DNA of 64,000 nt from contig NZ_CP082205.1 in NCBI RefSeq assembly GCF_019856455.1, positions 1,860,001 to 1,924,000 of the forward strand. Direction: 5' to 3'. This document shows, piece after piece, positions 17,411 to 26,487 of the stretch (positions are counted from its first letter, which is position 1; every line of letters begins with the position of its first letter). Both the position numbers and the translations under genes were made by a program. Origin of the DNA: Streptococcus suis. Its GTDB lineage: Bacteria; Bacillota; Bacilli; Lactobacillales; Streptococcaceae. Under the pieces are notes generated by a model. It saw only the letters and a list, made by a program, of their open reading frames with translations, was not told the origin of the DNA and did not search any database.

Positions 17411-17412
17411 GG

Positions 17413-17838
17413 CTACCACCCTCTAACCGTCTGTTCGATTTGCGAAATAATGCCTTCGTTTGTAACAATGAGCAGAATACTGTCATCATCAGCAATCACT
17501 GAAAAAACATGTTCTTGAAATTGTTCCAAAATCCGGCGTTTGACCACAGCAGAGCTTCCAGGTACCAGACGGAGATTAATCATTTTATCCATCACTGAGA
17601 CTTCAAAAACATTCTGCGATTTTACCTTAACAAGACCTGCCTTTGGTAAACCATAAATATATCCCTTATCCGCTGATGGAACCTTAATAATGCCAAGTTC
17701 CTTGATATCACGTGAAACCGTTGCTTGTGTCGCATTGACACCCATTGCTTCTAGACGTTCAACAATTTCTTCCTGTGTATCAATAGGAAATCGGACTACC
17801 AAATCTTTAATGACTTCTAATCGTTCTCGTTTATTCAT
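17413..17838 (-). CDS. argR: Arginine repressor ArgR/AhrC
   Basis: About 141 residues. The N-terminal winged helix contains TQEEIVERLEAMGVNATQATVSRDIKELGI. The C-terminal oligomerisation and arginine-binding domain ends in VIADDDSILLIVTNEGIISQIEQTV. The family controls arginine biosynthesis and catabolism in response to arginine, and ArgR between tlyA and recN is the usual Firmicutes arrangement. I take ATG 17838, overlapping the tlyA end, because the upstream alternative at 17856 has no ribosome site. Streptococci often have several ArgR paralogues, so the exact regulon is open. Confidence 0.92.
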   Translation of the reverse strand: MNKRERLEVIKDLVVRFPIDTQEEIVERLEAMGVNATQATVSRDIKELGIIKVPSADKGYIYGLPKAGLVKVKSQNVFEVSVMDKMINLRLVPGSSAVVKRRILEQFQEHVFSVIADDDSILLIVTNEGIISQIEQTVRGW

Positions 17839-18652
17839 CCTTTTTAAATTCCTCATGTGCTTGATAGACTGTAGTTGTTATGACCTCTTTATCAATCTGG
17901 TTTGGTTGTGTTGATTTTTCTAAGTGCGCTAAAAATTCGATATTGCCATGACCGCCTTGAACAGGGGAAAAGCTAAGGGCTTTGACTGAGAAGCCTGTTT
18001 CCACGGCCATTTTTGTCACATCTTCCAAGACTTTCAAGTGAACGGATTTATCCTTGACAATGCCATTTTTCCCAATCTGTTCACGTCCAGCCTCAAATTG
18101 AGGTTTGACCAAGGCTACAACCTGACCACCATCCACTAATATACGATGGAGTGCTGGCAAAATCAGACTCAATGAGATAAAGCTGACGTCAATGGACGCA
18201 AAACTTGGTTGACCAAGTTCGAAATCTTCCAACTCAGCATAGCGGAAATTGTACTGTTCCATGCTGATCACGCGATCATCTTGGCGCAATTTCCAAGCGA
18301 GTTGATTGGTACCGACATCCACAGCATAGACCTGCTTGGCACCAGCCTGCAACATGACATCTGTAAAGCCACCTGTTGAGGCTCCAATATCAATCGTCGT
18401 TTGCCCCTCAACTGCTAGGTCGAAAACCTGCAAGGCCTTCTCCAATTTCAGACCGCCACGGCTGACATACTTGAGTTTTTCACCTTTGAGTTTGAGCTCA
18501 ATTCCTTCATCAATCTTCTCACCAGGTTTATCGTAGCGTTCCCCGTTGATGACGGATACAACTAAGCCAGCCATAACACCACGTTTGGCCTGCTCCCGCG
18601 TCTCGAAAAGCCCCTGTTTAAAAGCTAGTACATCTACTCTTTCCTTAGCCAT
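17831..18652 (-). CDS. tlyA: TlyA family rRNA 2'-O-methyltransferase / hemolysin-like protein
   Basis: 273 residues. An N-terminal S4 RNA-binding domain (KERVDVLAFKQGLFETREQAKRGVMAG) is followed by an FtsJ/RrmJ-type methyltransferase with the SAM motif TTIDIGASTGGFTDVMLQAG and, later, LVKPQFEAG. The family methylates ribose in 16S and 23S rRNA; the haemolysin label is historical. It overlaps ispA by 8 bases upstream and argR downstream. Confidence 0.92.
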   Translation of the reverse strand: MAKERVDVLAFKQGLFETREQAKRGVMAGLVVSVINGERYDKPGEKIDEGIELKLKGEKLKYVSRGGLKLEKALQVFDLAVEGQTTIDIGASTGGFTDVMLQAGAKQVYAVDVGTNQLAWKLRQDDRVISMEQYNFRYAELEDFELGQPSFASIDVSFISLSLILPALHRILVDGGQVVALVKPQFEAGREQIGKNGIVKDKSVHLKVLEDVTKMAVETGFSVKALSFSPVQGGHGNIEFLAHLEKSTQPNQIDKEVITTTVYQAHEEFKKDE

Positions 18653-19517
18653 TGATTCGTAAACTTTCTATCAATTGATACACTTCTTGCCCCTTAAAGC
18701 CATTGTGTTCTTCTAATTCCTTAAAAATGGCCACGGCCTTATTCAATGAATCCTGAACAATGAATTTGGACTCTTCTAACCCTAACAAGCTTGGATATGT
18801 TGCTTTTTCAGCCGCCAAATCTTTCCGAGGCGTTTTGCCCAATTCATCAAAATCTGCCGTTACATCTAAAATATCATCTCGAACCTGGAAGGCATGACCA
18901 ATCAACATCCCAGCTTGCCACAAGGAACCGACAACGGAACTAGGCTGTTGCGTAATAATCCCTACTGCATGAAATGGGAATGTCAATAATCGACCTGTCT
19001 TGTTGCTATGGATATTTATCAGGTCAAAAATTTCCAATTTTTTTCCTTCACCTAGCATGTCCAGCATTTGACCACCGACCATCCCAAAGGTTCCAGATGC
19101 TAATGACATAAGCTGTACCAATTCAAGTAAAACCTGGTTTGGCAAATCAGCCAGAGACAGGAGGCCAAAAGCGTCCAAAAAGAGGCTATCGCCTGCTAAA
19201 ATAGCTGTCGCTTCGTCAAATTTCTTATGATTGGTGAGTCGACCTCTACGGTAATCATCATCATCCATGGCAGGAAGATCATCGTGAATCAGGCTTCCCG
19301 TATGAATCATCTCTAAGGCAGCGGCCACTTGGTAGTGGGCTTGCTGTAATTCTACCCCAAATCCTTCCACGATTTGAAGCAATAAGACCGGTCGAATCCG
19401 CTTTCCACCACCATCAATCGAATACAAAATCGCATCAATTAATTCTTCCGAAACAATTGTTCCACGGTTGTAATAAAAATCGCGAATTTCCTGATCAATC
19501 CGTTTCACATCAACCAT
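18645..19517 (-). CDS. ispA: Polyprenyl synthetase (farnesyl/geranyl diphosphate synthase)
   Basis: 290 residues with both aspartate-rich motifs: DDLPAMDDDDYRRG near 80-95 and DDILDVTAD near 225, plus GGGKRIRPVL near 35. It builds farnesyl diphosphate from IPP and DMAPP, the end products of the mevalonate pathway whose first enzymes are encoded at 6-12 kb. ATG 19517 overlaps the xseB stop, an xseA-xseB-ispA-tlyA arrangement common in Gram-positives. Confidence 0.95.
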   Translation of the reverse strand: MVDVKRIDQEIRDFYYNRGTIVSEELIDAILYSIDGGGKRIRPVLLLQIVEGFGVELQQAHYQVAAALEMIHTGSLIHDDLPAMDDDDYRRGRLTNHKKFDEATAILAGDSLFLDAFGLLSLADLPNQVLLELVQLMSLASGTFGMVGGQMLDMLGEGKKLEIFDLINIHSNKTGRLLTFPFHAVGIITQQPSSVVGSLWQAGMLIGHAFQVRDDILDVTADFDELGKTPRKDLAAEKATYPSLLGLEESKFIVQDSLNKAVAIFKELEEHNGFKGQEVYQLIESLRING

Positions 19518-19732
19518 TAATCCATCTCCGCTTCACTGCCATCCGCCTGCATGACCTTGACCAAGGTCTTTTCAGCTGCAGCTAGTGTCTTTTGTAGATC
19601 TTTCGATAGAACCATCCCTTTTTGAAACTCAGCAAGTGCTTCTTCCAGAGCCACATCGCCTCGCTCTAATTTGGTTACGATTCCTTCTAATTCAGCTAGA
19701 TTTTCTTCAAATGTTTTCGTCTGTTTGGACAT
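19517..19732 (-). CDS. xseB: Exodeoxyribonuclease VII small subunit
   Basis: 71 residues, the standard size: [33 protein letters not shown] is the family signature. It pairs with XseA in exonuclease VII, which degrades single-stranded DNA. It overlaps the xseA end by 26 bases and touches ispA. Confidence 0.95.
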   Translation of the reverse strand: MSKQTKTFEENLAELEGIVTKLERGDVALEEALAEFQKGMVLSKDLQKTLAAAEKTLVKVMQADGSEAEMD

Positions 19733-21050
19733 GTTTTACCTCCACATCAAGTTGACCATCCTTCATCTGGATGGTTAGGTTTTCACCAATTTGTACATTT
19801 TCTACACTATCGATCACCCGACCATCTTGACGAATCATGGCGTAGCCACGGGCCACGATGCGACTGGTATCCAGCATAGTCAAGGCCTCAATCAGCTTGT
19901 CCGCCTTGGCCATCTTATTGTCATAGATATTAGCCATATTGCTCTTCAAGAGTCGTTCTTGCTGGATAATTCTCTCTTGGAAACTCTCTACTTTACGACC
20001 TGGATGCACACCTTGTAATCGTTGCTGTAGTAGGAGACTAGCCTGTTTCTGCTGGCTGTAGAGTTCTTTCATCCGTGTCTGCAATTGATTGGTCAAGCGG
20101 TCTAATTTTTGTAAATAACCATCATACAAGCGTTCAGGCTGGCGGAACATGACTGACTGGCTAATTTTCTCAAGCTGGCCTCTTAGGAATTTCAAACGAT
20201 TGGTCATGGCCTGATAGGCTCTATTTTCCTGCTGATTGAGGTAGCCCAGTAAGTCTGCCTTGGTCACAGGTGTTGCTAATTCTGCGGCAGCTGTTGGAGT
20301 GGCAGCTCGTTTATCTGCTACAAAATCAGCCAGAGTCGTATCAGTTTCATGACCTACGCTGGAAATGATTGGAATACGGGATTCAAAAATAGCCCGAACC
20401 ACAATTTCTTCATTAAATGCCCAAAGGTCTTCGATAGAACCACCACCACGGCCAACAATCAGAACATCCAAGTCATCCCGTTCATTGGCTCTTTGAATAT
20501 TGGCGACAACTTCTTGAGCAGCCCCATCTCCTTGCACCTTGGTCGGATAGAGAACAATCTCTACGCCTGGAAAACGTCGGCTAACGGTTGTAATAATATC
20601 CTGAATAACAGCTCCACTCGGACTGGTAATGACACCGATTTTCTTGGTAAACCGTGGCAAGGCTTGCTTGAATTCTTCTTTAAATAAACCTTCCTGTGTC
20701 AGAGCTTGTTTGAGCTGTTCAAACTTGATTGCCAAGACTCCAATACCATCTGGCTCAGCTTTTTCAATGACAATGGAATAGGAACCATTTGGTTCATAGA
20801 GCTGAATGCGCCCAATGACATTGATTTTCATTCCCTCTTCAAGCTCAAAGCCCAGATTCTTATAGACGCCTGCCCACATGGTCGCTTGGATGACTGCCTT
20901 GTCATCCTTGAGCGAAAAATATTGATGGCTAGGGCGTTTACGGAAGTTGGACACTTGACCTGTCAAATACACCTTCTCCAAATACGGATCGCGGTCAAAC
21001 TTTAATTTTAAATACTTAGTTAGATGACTAACCGATAAATATTCAACCAT
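19707..21050 (-). CDS. xseA: Exodeoxyribonuclease VII large subunit
   Basis: About 447 residues. An N-terminal OB-fold domain ([23 protein letters not shown]) is followed by the catalytic region with [32 protein letters not shown] and [20 protein letters not shown], then a coiled-coil C-terminal part. ATG 21050 follows AAGGAG by 5 bases, so I trim the open frame's GTG extension. It is the first gene of the long minus-strand operon that runs to ypmS. Confidence 0.95.
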   Translation of the reverse strand: MVEYLSVSHLTKYLKLKFDRDPYLEKVYLTGQVSNFRKRPSHQYFSLKDDKAVIQATMWAGVYKNLGFELEEGMKINVIGRIQLYEPNGSYSIVIEKAEPDGIGVLAIKFEQLKQALTQEGLFKEEFKQALPRFTKKIGVITSPSGAVIQDIITTVSRRFPGVEIVLYPTKVQGDGAAQEVVANIQRANERDDLDVLIVGRGGGSIEDLWAFNEEIVVRAIFESRIPIISSVGHETDTTLADFVADKRAATPTAAAELATPVTKADLLGYLNQQENRAYQAMTNRLKFLRGQLEKISQSVMFRQPERLYDGYLQKLDRLTNQLQTRMKELYSQQKQASLLLQQRLQGVHPGRKVESFQERIIQQERLLKSNMANIYDNKMAKADKLIEALTMLDTSRIVARGYAMIRQDGRVIDSVENVQIGENLTIQMKDGQLDVEVKHVQTDENI

Positions 21051-21215
21051 GTCCACTCCTTCTATATTGTATCCCTACTATTATACCAAATTTTGCACTT
21101 TTATACAGAACTATGCCTATTATTTCCGATAGCTTTCCTGTGTTTTTTCTGCGTTTTACTATATAATAGCTTGTGAGAAAATAAGAACTTGTTGACAGGT
21201 TCTAAGGAGATTTAT

Positions 21216-22124
21216 ATGAAAATTGATGATTTACGAAAAAGTTCTAACATTGAGGACCGCAGGGGACAATCCAGTTCTAACTCATCTTTCTTGTCTGGTT
21301 CATCTGGAGGAAATGTTCTATTGGGACTACTCTTTTCACGACTTGGTTGGAAAGGAAAACTACTTGTTCTTGTCCTTTTAGTAGCCTTCGGAGGCATGTC
21401 AAACCTTGGTGGGCTGCTTTCCCCCTCAACAAGGACTAATCCTTACCAATCGAGTCAAGTCACAACAACTGGTACAGATATGTCTGATGCAGATGCTGAA
21501 TTCATGAGTAAGGTTTTAGGATCGACAGAAGATTTTTGGGTCCAAGAATTTAAAGCCAATGGTTTAACCTACAATGCACCGACTATGGTTTTCTATACTA
21601 ACCAGACCCAAACTGGATGTGGAGTGGGTTCCGCCCAAGCCGGTCCATTCTATTGCTCTGCTGACCGCAAGATTTATATTGATACTTCTTTCTATCAAGA
21701 ATTGTCTAGCAAGTATAAGGCTGCTGGTGACTTTGCCATGGCTTATGTCATCGCTCATGAAGTTGGTCACCATGTCCAAAATGAATTAGAAGTTCTTGGG
21801 GCCTACCATCAAAAACGGGCTCAACTATCCGATAAGGAAGGCAATGCGCTAAATGTTCGCTTAGAATTGCAAGCTGACTATTATGCAGGAGCCTGGGCCA
21901 AATATGTTGATGGACACGGCATCTTGGATGCTGGTGATATTGACGAAGCTATGAATGCTGCCCACGCAGTTGGTGACGACACTCTTCAACAGGAAGCCTA
22001 CGGTCGTACTGTTCCAGACAGTTTTACCCACGGCACTTCTGAGCAAAGGAAAAAATGGTTTAATCTCGGTTATACCTATGGTGACCTTGCTCACGCCGAT
22101 ACATTCTCCGTAGAGAAACCGTAA
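21216..22124 (+). CDS. Neutral zinc metallopeptidase family protein (YpfJ-like)
   Basis: 302 residues from ATG 21216, which has AAGGAGA just upstream. A glycine/serine-rich N-terminus is followed by one transmembrane helix (about 48-66) and an extracellular domain with the zinc motif HEVGHHVQNE near 184. The downstream glutamate is probably in RLELQADYYAGAWA. The overall sequence (FYCSADRKIYIDTSFYQEL, TSEQRKKWFNLGYTYGDL) is that of the putative neutral zinc metallopeptidase family. Substrate and role are unknown. It is monocistronic and divergent from xseA. Confidence 0.88.
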   Translation: MKIDDLRKSSNIEDRRGQSSSNSSFLSGSSGGNVLLGLLFSRLGWKGKLLVLVLLVAFGGMSNLGGLLSPSTRTNPYQSSQVTTTGTDMSDADAEFMSKVLGSTEDFWVQEFKANGLTYNAPTMVFYTNQTQTGCGVGSAQAGPFYCSADRKIYIDTSFYQELSSKYKAAGDFAMAYVIAHEVGHHVQNELEVLGAYHQKRAQLSDKEGNALNVRLELQADYYAGAWAKYVDGHGILDAGDIDEAMNAAHAVGDDTLQQEAYGRTVPDSFTHGTSEQRKKWFNLGYTYGDLAHADTFSVEKP

Positions 22125-22148
22125 ACATCCATAGCCTCTCGTAGCAAT

Positions 22149-22192
22149 AAAGAAACTCTTGCAACATACACTTTTGCAAGAGTTTCTTTATA
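22149..22192 (+). terminator. Terminator of the metallopeptidase gene
   Basis: AAAGAAACTCTTGCAA pairs with TTGCAAGAGTTTCTTT, followed by ATAAT. The rest of 22193-22332 shows nothing recognisable. Confidence 0.8.
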
Positions 22193-22332
22193 ATATACAA
22201 CTGACAGAAGCCAATTTACACATACGGTACCACTTTTAAATATGAAAACTGAATCATGTAAACTTACTCATCAACTCTAATTAGAGCGGTATCCTAGTTT
22301 CAAACAATATCACAATTATTATTTAGCAAACT

Positions 22333-22884
22333 TTAATTATTTCCAGTTATCTCTGCTGCAGACTGCACAGTTCCGTTTGGAATAATCACTGTTTTCAACA
22401 AGTTATTTTCCTCGTGAATACGTCTGTATAAGATAACCATGTAGACTGGAAATAAGATGAGAAAACTATATGTTGCATGACACAATAAAGCTAAACCGAT
22501 TAATTCTGGTATAATATTTAGGAAATAGTTAGGATGCTTTACAACACGAAACAACCAATGATCAACAAAACGATGATCTTTTACCAACATGAGCTTAACT
22601 GTCCAAATATCACCTAACAATCGTGTTACCCAAAATAACATTCCCATTGAAAACAGCAAGAATATCAAACCTAAGCTACTAAGCGTATCAAACTTGGCGT
22701 GTCGCACTACTGCTTCAACCAAACATGATAAATAAAATAGAATATGTACAACTGTTAATAATTTAGTATTTTGAACACCAAATTCTGAACCGCCGTTTTT
22801 CAAAATCCGTTTTTCGTTTTTAATGGAAATCTTCAAAAAATAGATTCTCACCAAAAAAATACAAATAACCAAAAAAACAACCAT
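22333..22884 (-). CDS. Isoprenylcysteine carboxyl methyltransferase family membrane protein
   Basis: 183 residues from ATG 22884, which has an excellent AGGAGGGA site; the open frame extends further upstream but without a ribosome site. Hydrophobic helices lie at about 2-20, 45-62, 68-90 and 125-155. The ICMT-like core WLFRVVKHPNYFLNIIPELIG holds the SAM-binding His-Pro-Asn-Tyr. Bacterial members methylate small or lipid substrates, which are unknown here. It is single, downstream of and on the same strand as the two-component system. Confidence 0.8.
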   Translation of the reverse strand: MVVFLVICIFLVRIYFLKISIKNEKRILKNGGSEFGVQNTKLLTVVHILFYLSCLVEAVVRHAKFDTLSSLGLIFLLFSMGMLFWVTRLLGDIWTVKLMLVKDHRFVDHWLFRVVKHPNYFLNIIPELIGLALLCHATYSFLILFPVYMVILYRRIHEENNLLKTVIIPNGTVQSAAEITGNN

Positions 22885-23006
22885 AAATCCCTCCTGTATT
22901 TTAACAGATTTTATCAAACACATTCATTATACAAGGTTAGACTGTCGCCATTCTATTCCTCTCCTGTTTTTTTCCTATTTTCCATTTTTCCATTTGAGAC
23001 TACAAT

Positions 23007-23050
23007 AAAAGAGACCTGTTTTCAAAAATGGATGAAATCATGTCTCTTTT
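23007..23050 (-). terminator. Terminator behind the two-component operon
   Basis: AAAAGAGAC and GTCTCTTTT form a 9-bp stem with a 26-base loop. It lies on the far side of the repeat at 23052-23269 from the kinase stop codon. Confidence 0.55.
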
Positions 23051-23051
23051 A

Positions 23052-23269
23052 TAGTCTTTTAGTTTACTTTTAGTACTAGGCAACGAGCTGCAGACAGCTT
23101 GTACAGTCGAGTGACTGTGCAAGGTTGGAGATAGCACTTGCGGAGCAAGTCACCCCTGCAGAGTACAGCAAAGCGAGTTCAAACAATCCAGCGGAGTGTT
23201 TGAAGTTGGAAATAAGGAAACGGAGTTTCCTCTTACGTCGAAGTAATAAAAGAAAAACTAAATGTCTAT
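23052..23269. repeat. BOX-like modular intergenic repeat behind the histidine kinase gene
   Basis: The ends are imperfect inverted repeats (TAGTCTTTTAGTTT.. against TAGACATTTAGTTT.. on the other strand). Inside are small hairpins: ACAGTCGAGTGACTGT, ACTTGCGGAGCAAGT, CAAACAATCCAGCGGAGTGTTTG and GGAAACGGAGTTTCC. The left core (CTAGGCAACGAGCTGCAGACAG) resembles the core of the 63540-63643 repeat. The 61-codon open frame across it is not a gene. Confidence 0.7.
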
Positions 23270-23282
23270 ATTATAATTTTAC

Positions 23283-24653
23283 CTATATCAATTCATTAGA
23301 TTGCAAATGAATCATAAAACGCATAGTTTGTGTATCAGAAGCATAAAAAGTGTACGGAAAGCCGTGTTTTTCTAATATTTTCTGTACAATAAACAAACCA
23401 ATCCCTGTACCACCATCTTTCTTATCACGGCTGTAGTCTGGACGATAGAATGGACGAAAGACTTGATCCAATTCCTCGTCACTTAAAACACGTTCAACCT
23501 GATTTTCGATTATTAATTGATTTTGGCGTAGTACTACACGAATAATAGCTTCTTTACATGAGTACCGAAAGGCATTATCTAAAATATTCTTAATAGCTTT
23601 TAAAAAATAAACAGGATTTCCTTCAATGAGAACCGGTGATAGTTCTACTTCAAATTGATATCCCTTAACCTCTGCCAAACTCTGATAACTTGTTAAAGAG
23701 GAATCAATCAACCGATCTAATCGGATTTGTTCTCTGCTTTCCTTTAAAGCCATATCAAGATTTGTAGCTTCTAAAATAGAATGAACTAGCTCAGATTGTT
23801 CCTGCAAGATTTCCTTGCACTTTTTTAAATATGTATCATGGTCCTTAAATGGTCCCACATTATAAATCATGCCTTCGACTAACCCCAACATACTAGCTAT
23901 TGGAGTTTTTAATTCGTGTGATGTGATACGGAGGAAATCAGACTTCTCCTTCTCACGTGCCATAGCACGTTCATTTTCCGTTCTTAATTCATCGATACTT
24001 GACAATAACTTGCTATACAGGCTGTTAATATCCTGAGCCAATGCTGTTATTTCATCTGTTCCTACAACAGCACAACTGATTCCGGATTCTAACGATTGCA
24101 TCCGTCTTGTTGTTTCTGAAATTCTTGCTATTCTACGAGTGGACAGCCTACTGTAAACAAAAGCTACCGAAACTGCCAGAACAATAATCAACAGCAATAT
24201 GAATGGATAAAAAGTTACCAATGTTTGACTGACATCCGATAATGAGTGGAATCCATAATTAAATAACAGATAATATGTAACTCCTTCTGCCGATGCTATC
24301 TCGACGCCCCCAGAACCAATTTCATCAAAATCTCCATTTTCTAAATACTCTTTCTCATACTTTTTGGCCATTTCATCATTGGGGTCTGGATAAATAATTT
24401 CTCTATCACTCGAAAAAAGACTAATAATAATCTTCGGAGTTTTTCTGTCGTAATCATCAATCTCAGATATAATCTTAGCTTCTGGCATCCCATCCAATTG
24501 TTTAGCCACAGTCATATAATCATGTCTCAATTCCTGTTTCTTAACCTGATTATAATATATAGGCATAGCATAATACAATAACCCTAACAATGTTACAGAG
24601 ATGAAAGAAATCATCACAGCAACAACTATGAAATTTTTTCTAGCAATCCCCAT
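23283..24653 (-). CDS. Sensor histidine kinase
   Basis: 456 residues. Transmembrane helix 1 is at about 8-28, an extracellular sensor segment of about 110 residues follows, and helix 2 is at about 148-168 with a HAMP-like region after it. The phosphoacceptor motif is FLRITSHELKTPIASMLGLVEG (His near 245), then the N box ILDNAFRYSC and the ATP lid GGTGIGLFIVQKIL. It lies one base after the response regulator stop. The signal is unknown. Shape and neighbours (CPBP-type protein divergently encoded) recall envelope- or bacteriocin-related systems, but that is inference. Confidence 0.93.
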   Translation of the reverse strand: MGIARKNFIVVAVMISFISVTLLGLLYYAMPIYYNQVKKQELRHDYMTVAKQLDGMPEAKIISEIDDYDRKTPKIIISLFSSDREIIYPDPNDEMAKKYEKEYLENGDFDEIGSGGVEIASAEGVTYYLLFNYGFHSLSDVSQTLVTFYPFILLLIIVLAVSVAFVYSRLSTRRIARISETTRRMQSLESGISCAVVGTDEITALAQDINSLYSKLLSSIDELRTENERAMAREKEKSDFLRITSHELKTPIASMLGLVEGMIYNVGPFKDHDTYLKKCKEILQEQSELVHSILEATNLDMALKESREQIRLDRLIDSSLTSYQSLAEVKGYQFEVELSPVLIEGNPVYFLKAIKNILDNAFRYSCKEAIIRVVLRQNQLIIENQVERVLSDEELDQVFRPFYRPDYSRDKKDGGTGIGLFIVQKILEKHGFPYTFYASDTQTMRFMIHLQSNELI

Positions 24654-24654
24654 A

Positions 24655-25305
24655 TCAAGTATCCTCTATTTGATAACCACGACCAACAACTGTCTTCAAA
24701 GGAAGTGACGGCAATTTTTTACGTATATTCTTGATATGATTATCTAAGACACGACTATCCAATTCCGTATATCCCCATATTCCCATCATCAAGTTATCAC
24801 GACTAACAATTTTCCCACGTCGTTTAGCTAAATATAGTAAAACTTCATATTCTTTTTTTGTTAATTGAACTTCTTCTTCTTCCATATAAACTGCCCCACT
24901 AGTTGGTTGAATAAGAATTGTTCCTATCTCAATGCTATCTGTATCTCCTTTTCCTCTCAAAATATTCTCAATCCGTTTTACCAATATAGTTGGTGAAAAT
25001 GGTTTAACAACATAATCACTTATAATCTGATTAAAACTAATAAGCTGTGTATATTCGTCACCCATGGCTGTCAGCATCAAAATTGGAATCTGAGAAGTTT
25101 TGCGAATTTCCTTCAGTACTTCCAAACCTGTCATAGACGGAATCATGATATCTAAAACAATTAAATCGAATTGTTCTTCTTGAAACCTTTCTAAAGCAAC
25201 CTTTCCATCAAAAACAGATTCTACCTGATAACCATATTCTTTTAAAAACTCACAAACAACTTGACTAATAACTATGTCATCCTCGACAACCAAGATCCTT
25301 GACAT
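24655..25305 (-). CDS. OmpR-family response regulator
   Basis: 216 residues from ATG 25305 with GAGGAGG upstream. The receiver domain has RILVVEDD, phosphoacceptor Asp in LIVLDIMIPSMTG (near 52) and the Lys in DYVVKPFSP. The C-terminal winged helix has LTKKEYEVLLYLAKRRGKIVSRDNLM and VVGRGYQI. It forms an operon with the kinase that follows and is divergent from the CPBP-type gene, whose promoter shares the 25306-25533 gap. That gap holds no other recognisable element. Confidence 0.94.
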   Translation of the reverse strand: MSRILVVEDDIVISQVVCEFLKEYGYQVESVFDGKVALERFQEEQFDLIVLDIMIPSMTGLEVLKEIRKTSQIPILMLTAMGDEYTQLISFNQIISDYVVKPFSPTILVKRIENILRGKGDTDSIEIGTILIQPTSGAVYMEEEEVQLTKKEYEVLLYLAKRRGKIVSRDNLMMGIWGYTELDSRVLDNHIKNIRKKLPSLPLKTVVGRGYQIEDT

Positions 25306-25533
25306 TTTTATACCTCCTCGTAAAGTTCTATTATAAAATATTATTATACAATTATATACCGATTCGTACAATGGTGCAACTCTATCATAGATAAATAGAG
25401 CATCATGTTCTGCTATTTCAGCTTTCTTTTGACTTCTTCTGTTTAAAACAGATAAAAAACAGATGAAACCAAGGACATATATAGATTTGTTTGATAAACT
25501 GAACTAAACAAAAATGAAAGGAGCTATCCCATT

Positions 25534-26235
25534 ATGTGGAGTCCAAAAAAATTAACCGTATTAAAATGGTTTGATATTCTCATTCTAACAATTATTTTAT
25601 TTGGAGATGGAATCATCAACTCTACTCTCCAATACATAGCCTTACAAAATCAAACTACAACTCTTCAAGAAAATTTGACATTTTCAACAATGGACAATTA
25701 TAAGGCTTTGGCTCTACAGTTAGTTTGGCTCACAATAGCCATCTTCTATCTATTACTCCGAAATTTTGATTTCTCAATTTGGAAAAAACATATTTTTATT
25801 ACTCCTTGGGTTCCATTACAAGCTGTTGCCTTATTCATTTTCTCTGCATTATGCTTGGATATCTATCATTTAGTATCCTATCAGTTTCTAGCTTCCAACA
25901 CTCCATCCATGTTTCAATTATTTCCTAACATTGATTTATCACTGATTTTGTACTCATTGTTGAACGGATTTTATGAAGAAATTTTCTTCCTTAACCTGTG
26001 CTTACTGGTTAACCCTAAATATGCAAAATGGGCATTTTTATATTCATTAATTATTCGATGCAGTTTCCATACCTATCAAGGTTTAATTAGTGCACTCGGT
26101 TTAGGCTTAATTCTAGGAACTATTTTCTATCTACTTTATCAAAAAATAAAACCTAAAAATTTATTACCATTTTTCCTAGCACATGCTGTGGCTGATGTTA
26201 TCGGTTTAACTATTCTATCATATATTCTATACTAG
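25534..26235 (+). CDS. CPBP-family intramembrane protease-like protein with altered motif
   Basis: 233 residues, hydrophobic throughout (about 6-7 membrane segments). The family motifs are recognisable: FYEEIFFLN, SFHTYQG and FFLAHAVADVIG, that is the Glu-Glu, the first His and the HxxxD blocks. The usual EExxxR has Leu at the Arg position, so activity is uncertain. CPBP (Abi) proteins process lipid-modified proteins or give bacteriocin self-immunity. ATG 25534 follows AAAGGAG. Transcription away from the adjacent two-component system suggests it is a target of that regulator. Confidence 0.8.
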   Translation: MWSPKKLTVLKWFDILILTIILFGDGIINSTLQYIALQNQTTTLQENLTFSTMDNYKALALQLVWLTIAIFYLLLRNFDFSIWKKHIFITPWVPLQAVALFIFSALCLDIYHLVSYQFLASNTPSMFQLFPNIDLSLILYSLLNGFYEEIFFLNLCLLVNPKYAKWAFLYSLIIRCSFHTYQGLISALGLGLILGTIFYLLYQKIKPKNLLPFFLAHAVADVIGLTILSYILY

Positions 26236-26306
26236 TTATCTAACAGATAATTTGAACACAAGCTATCCTCATATCACCAAAGACTGAGTGGATACCTACT
26301 AGTCAT

Positions 26307-26335
26307 GACCACCCGTGAAAACGGGTGGTTTATTT
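26307..26335 (+). terminator. Terminator of the CPBP-type gene
   Basis: CCACCCGT GAAA ACGGGTGG then TTTATTTTAT. A second, longer hairpin follows at about 26362-26408 (ATAAAATC/GATTTTAT) and would serve the minus-strand pseudogene. Confidence 0.75.
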
Positions 26336-26487
26336 TATGTAATTTAGAGAAAAGAGTGCCAAAAAACGCATAAAATCGTGTTGCTAAGAACGTTGATTTT
26401 ATGCATTTTATTATCAATATTTTTATTGAAATTTATATTTATGCCCAACTATACTTCTCAGAATCAATGTCCATATCTCATCTCAGC

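Noticed and set aside
23125..23310. 61-codon plus-strand open frame
   Set aside because: Lies in the BOX-like repeat and runs antisense into the kinase gene.
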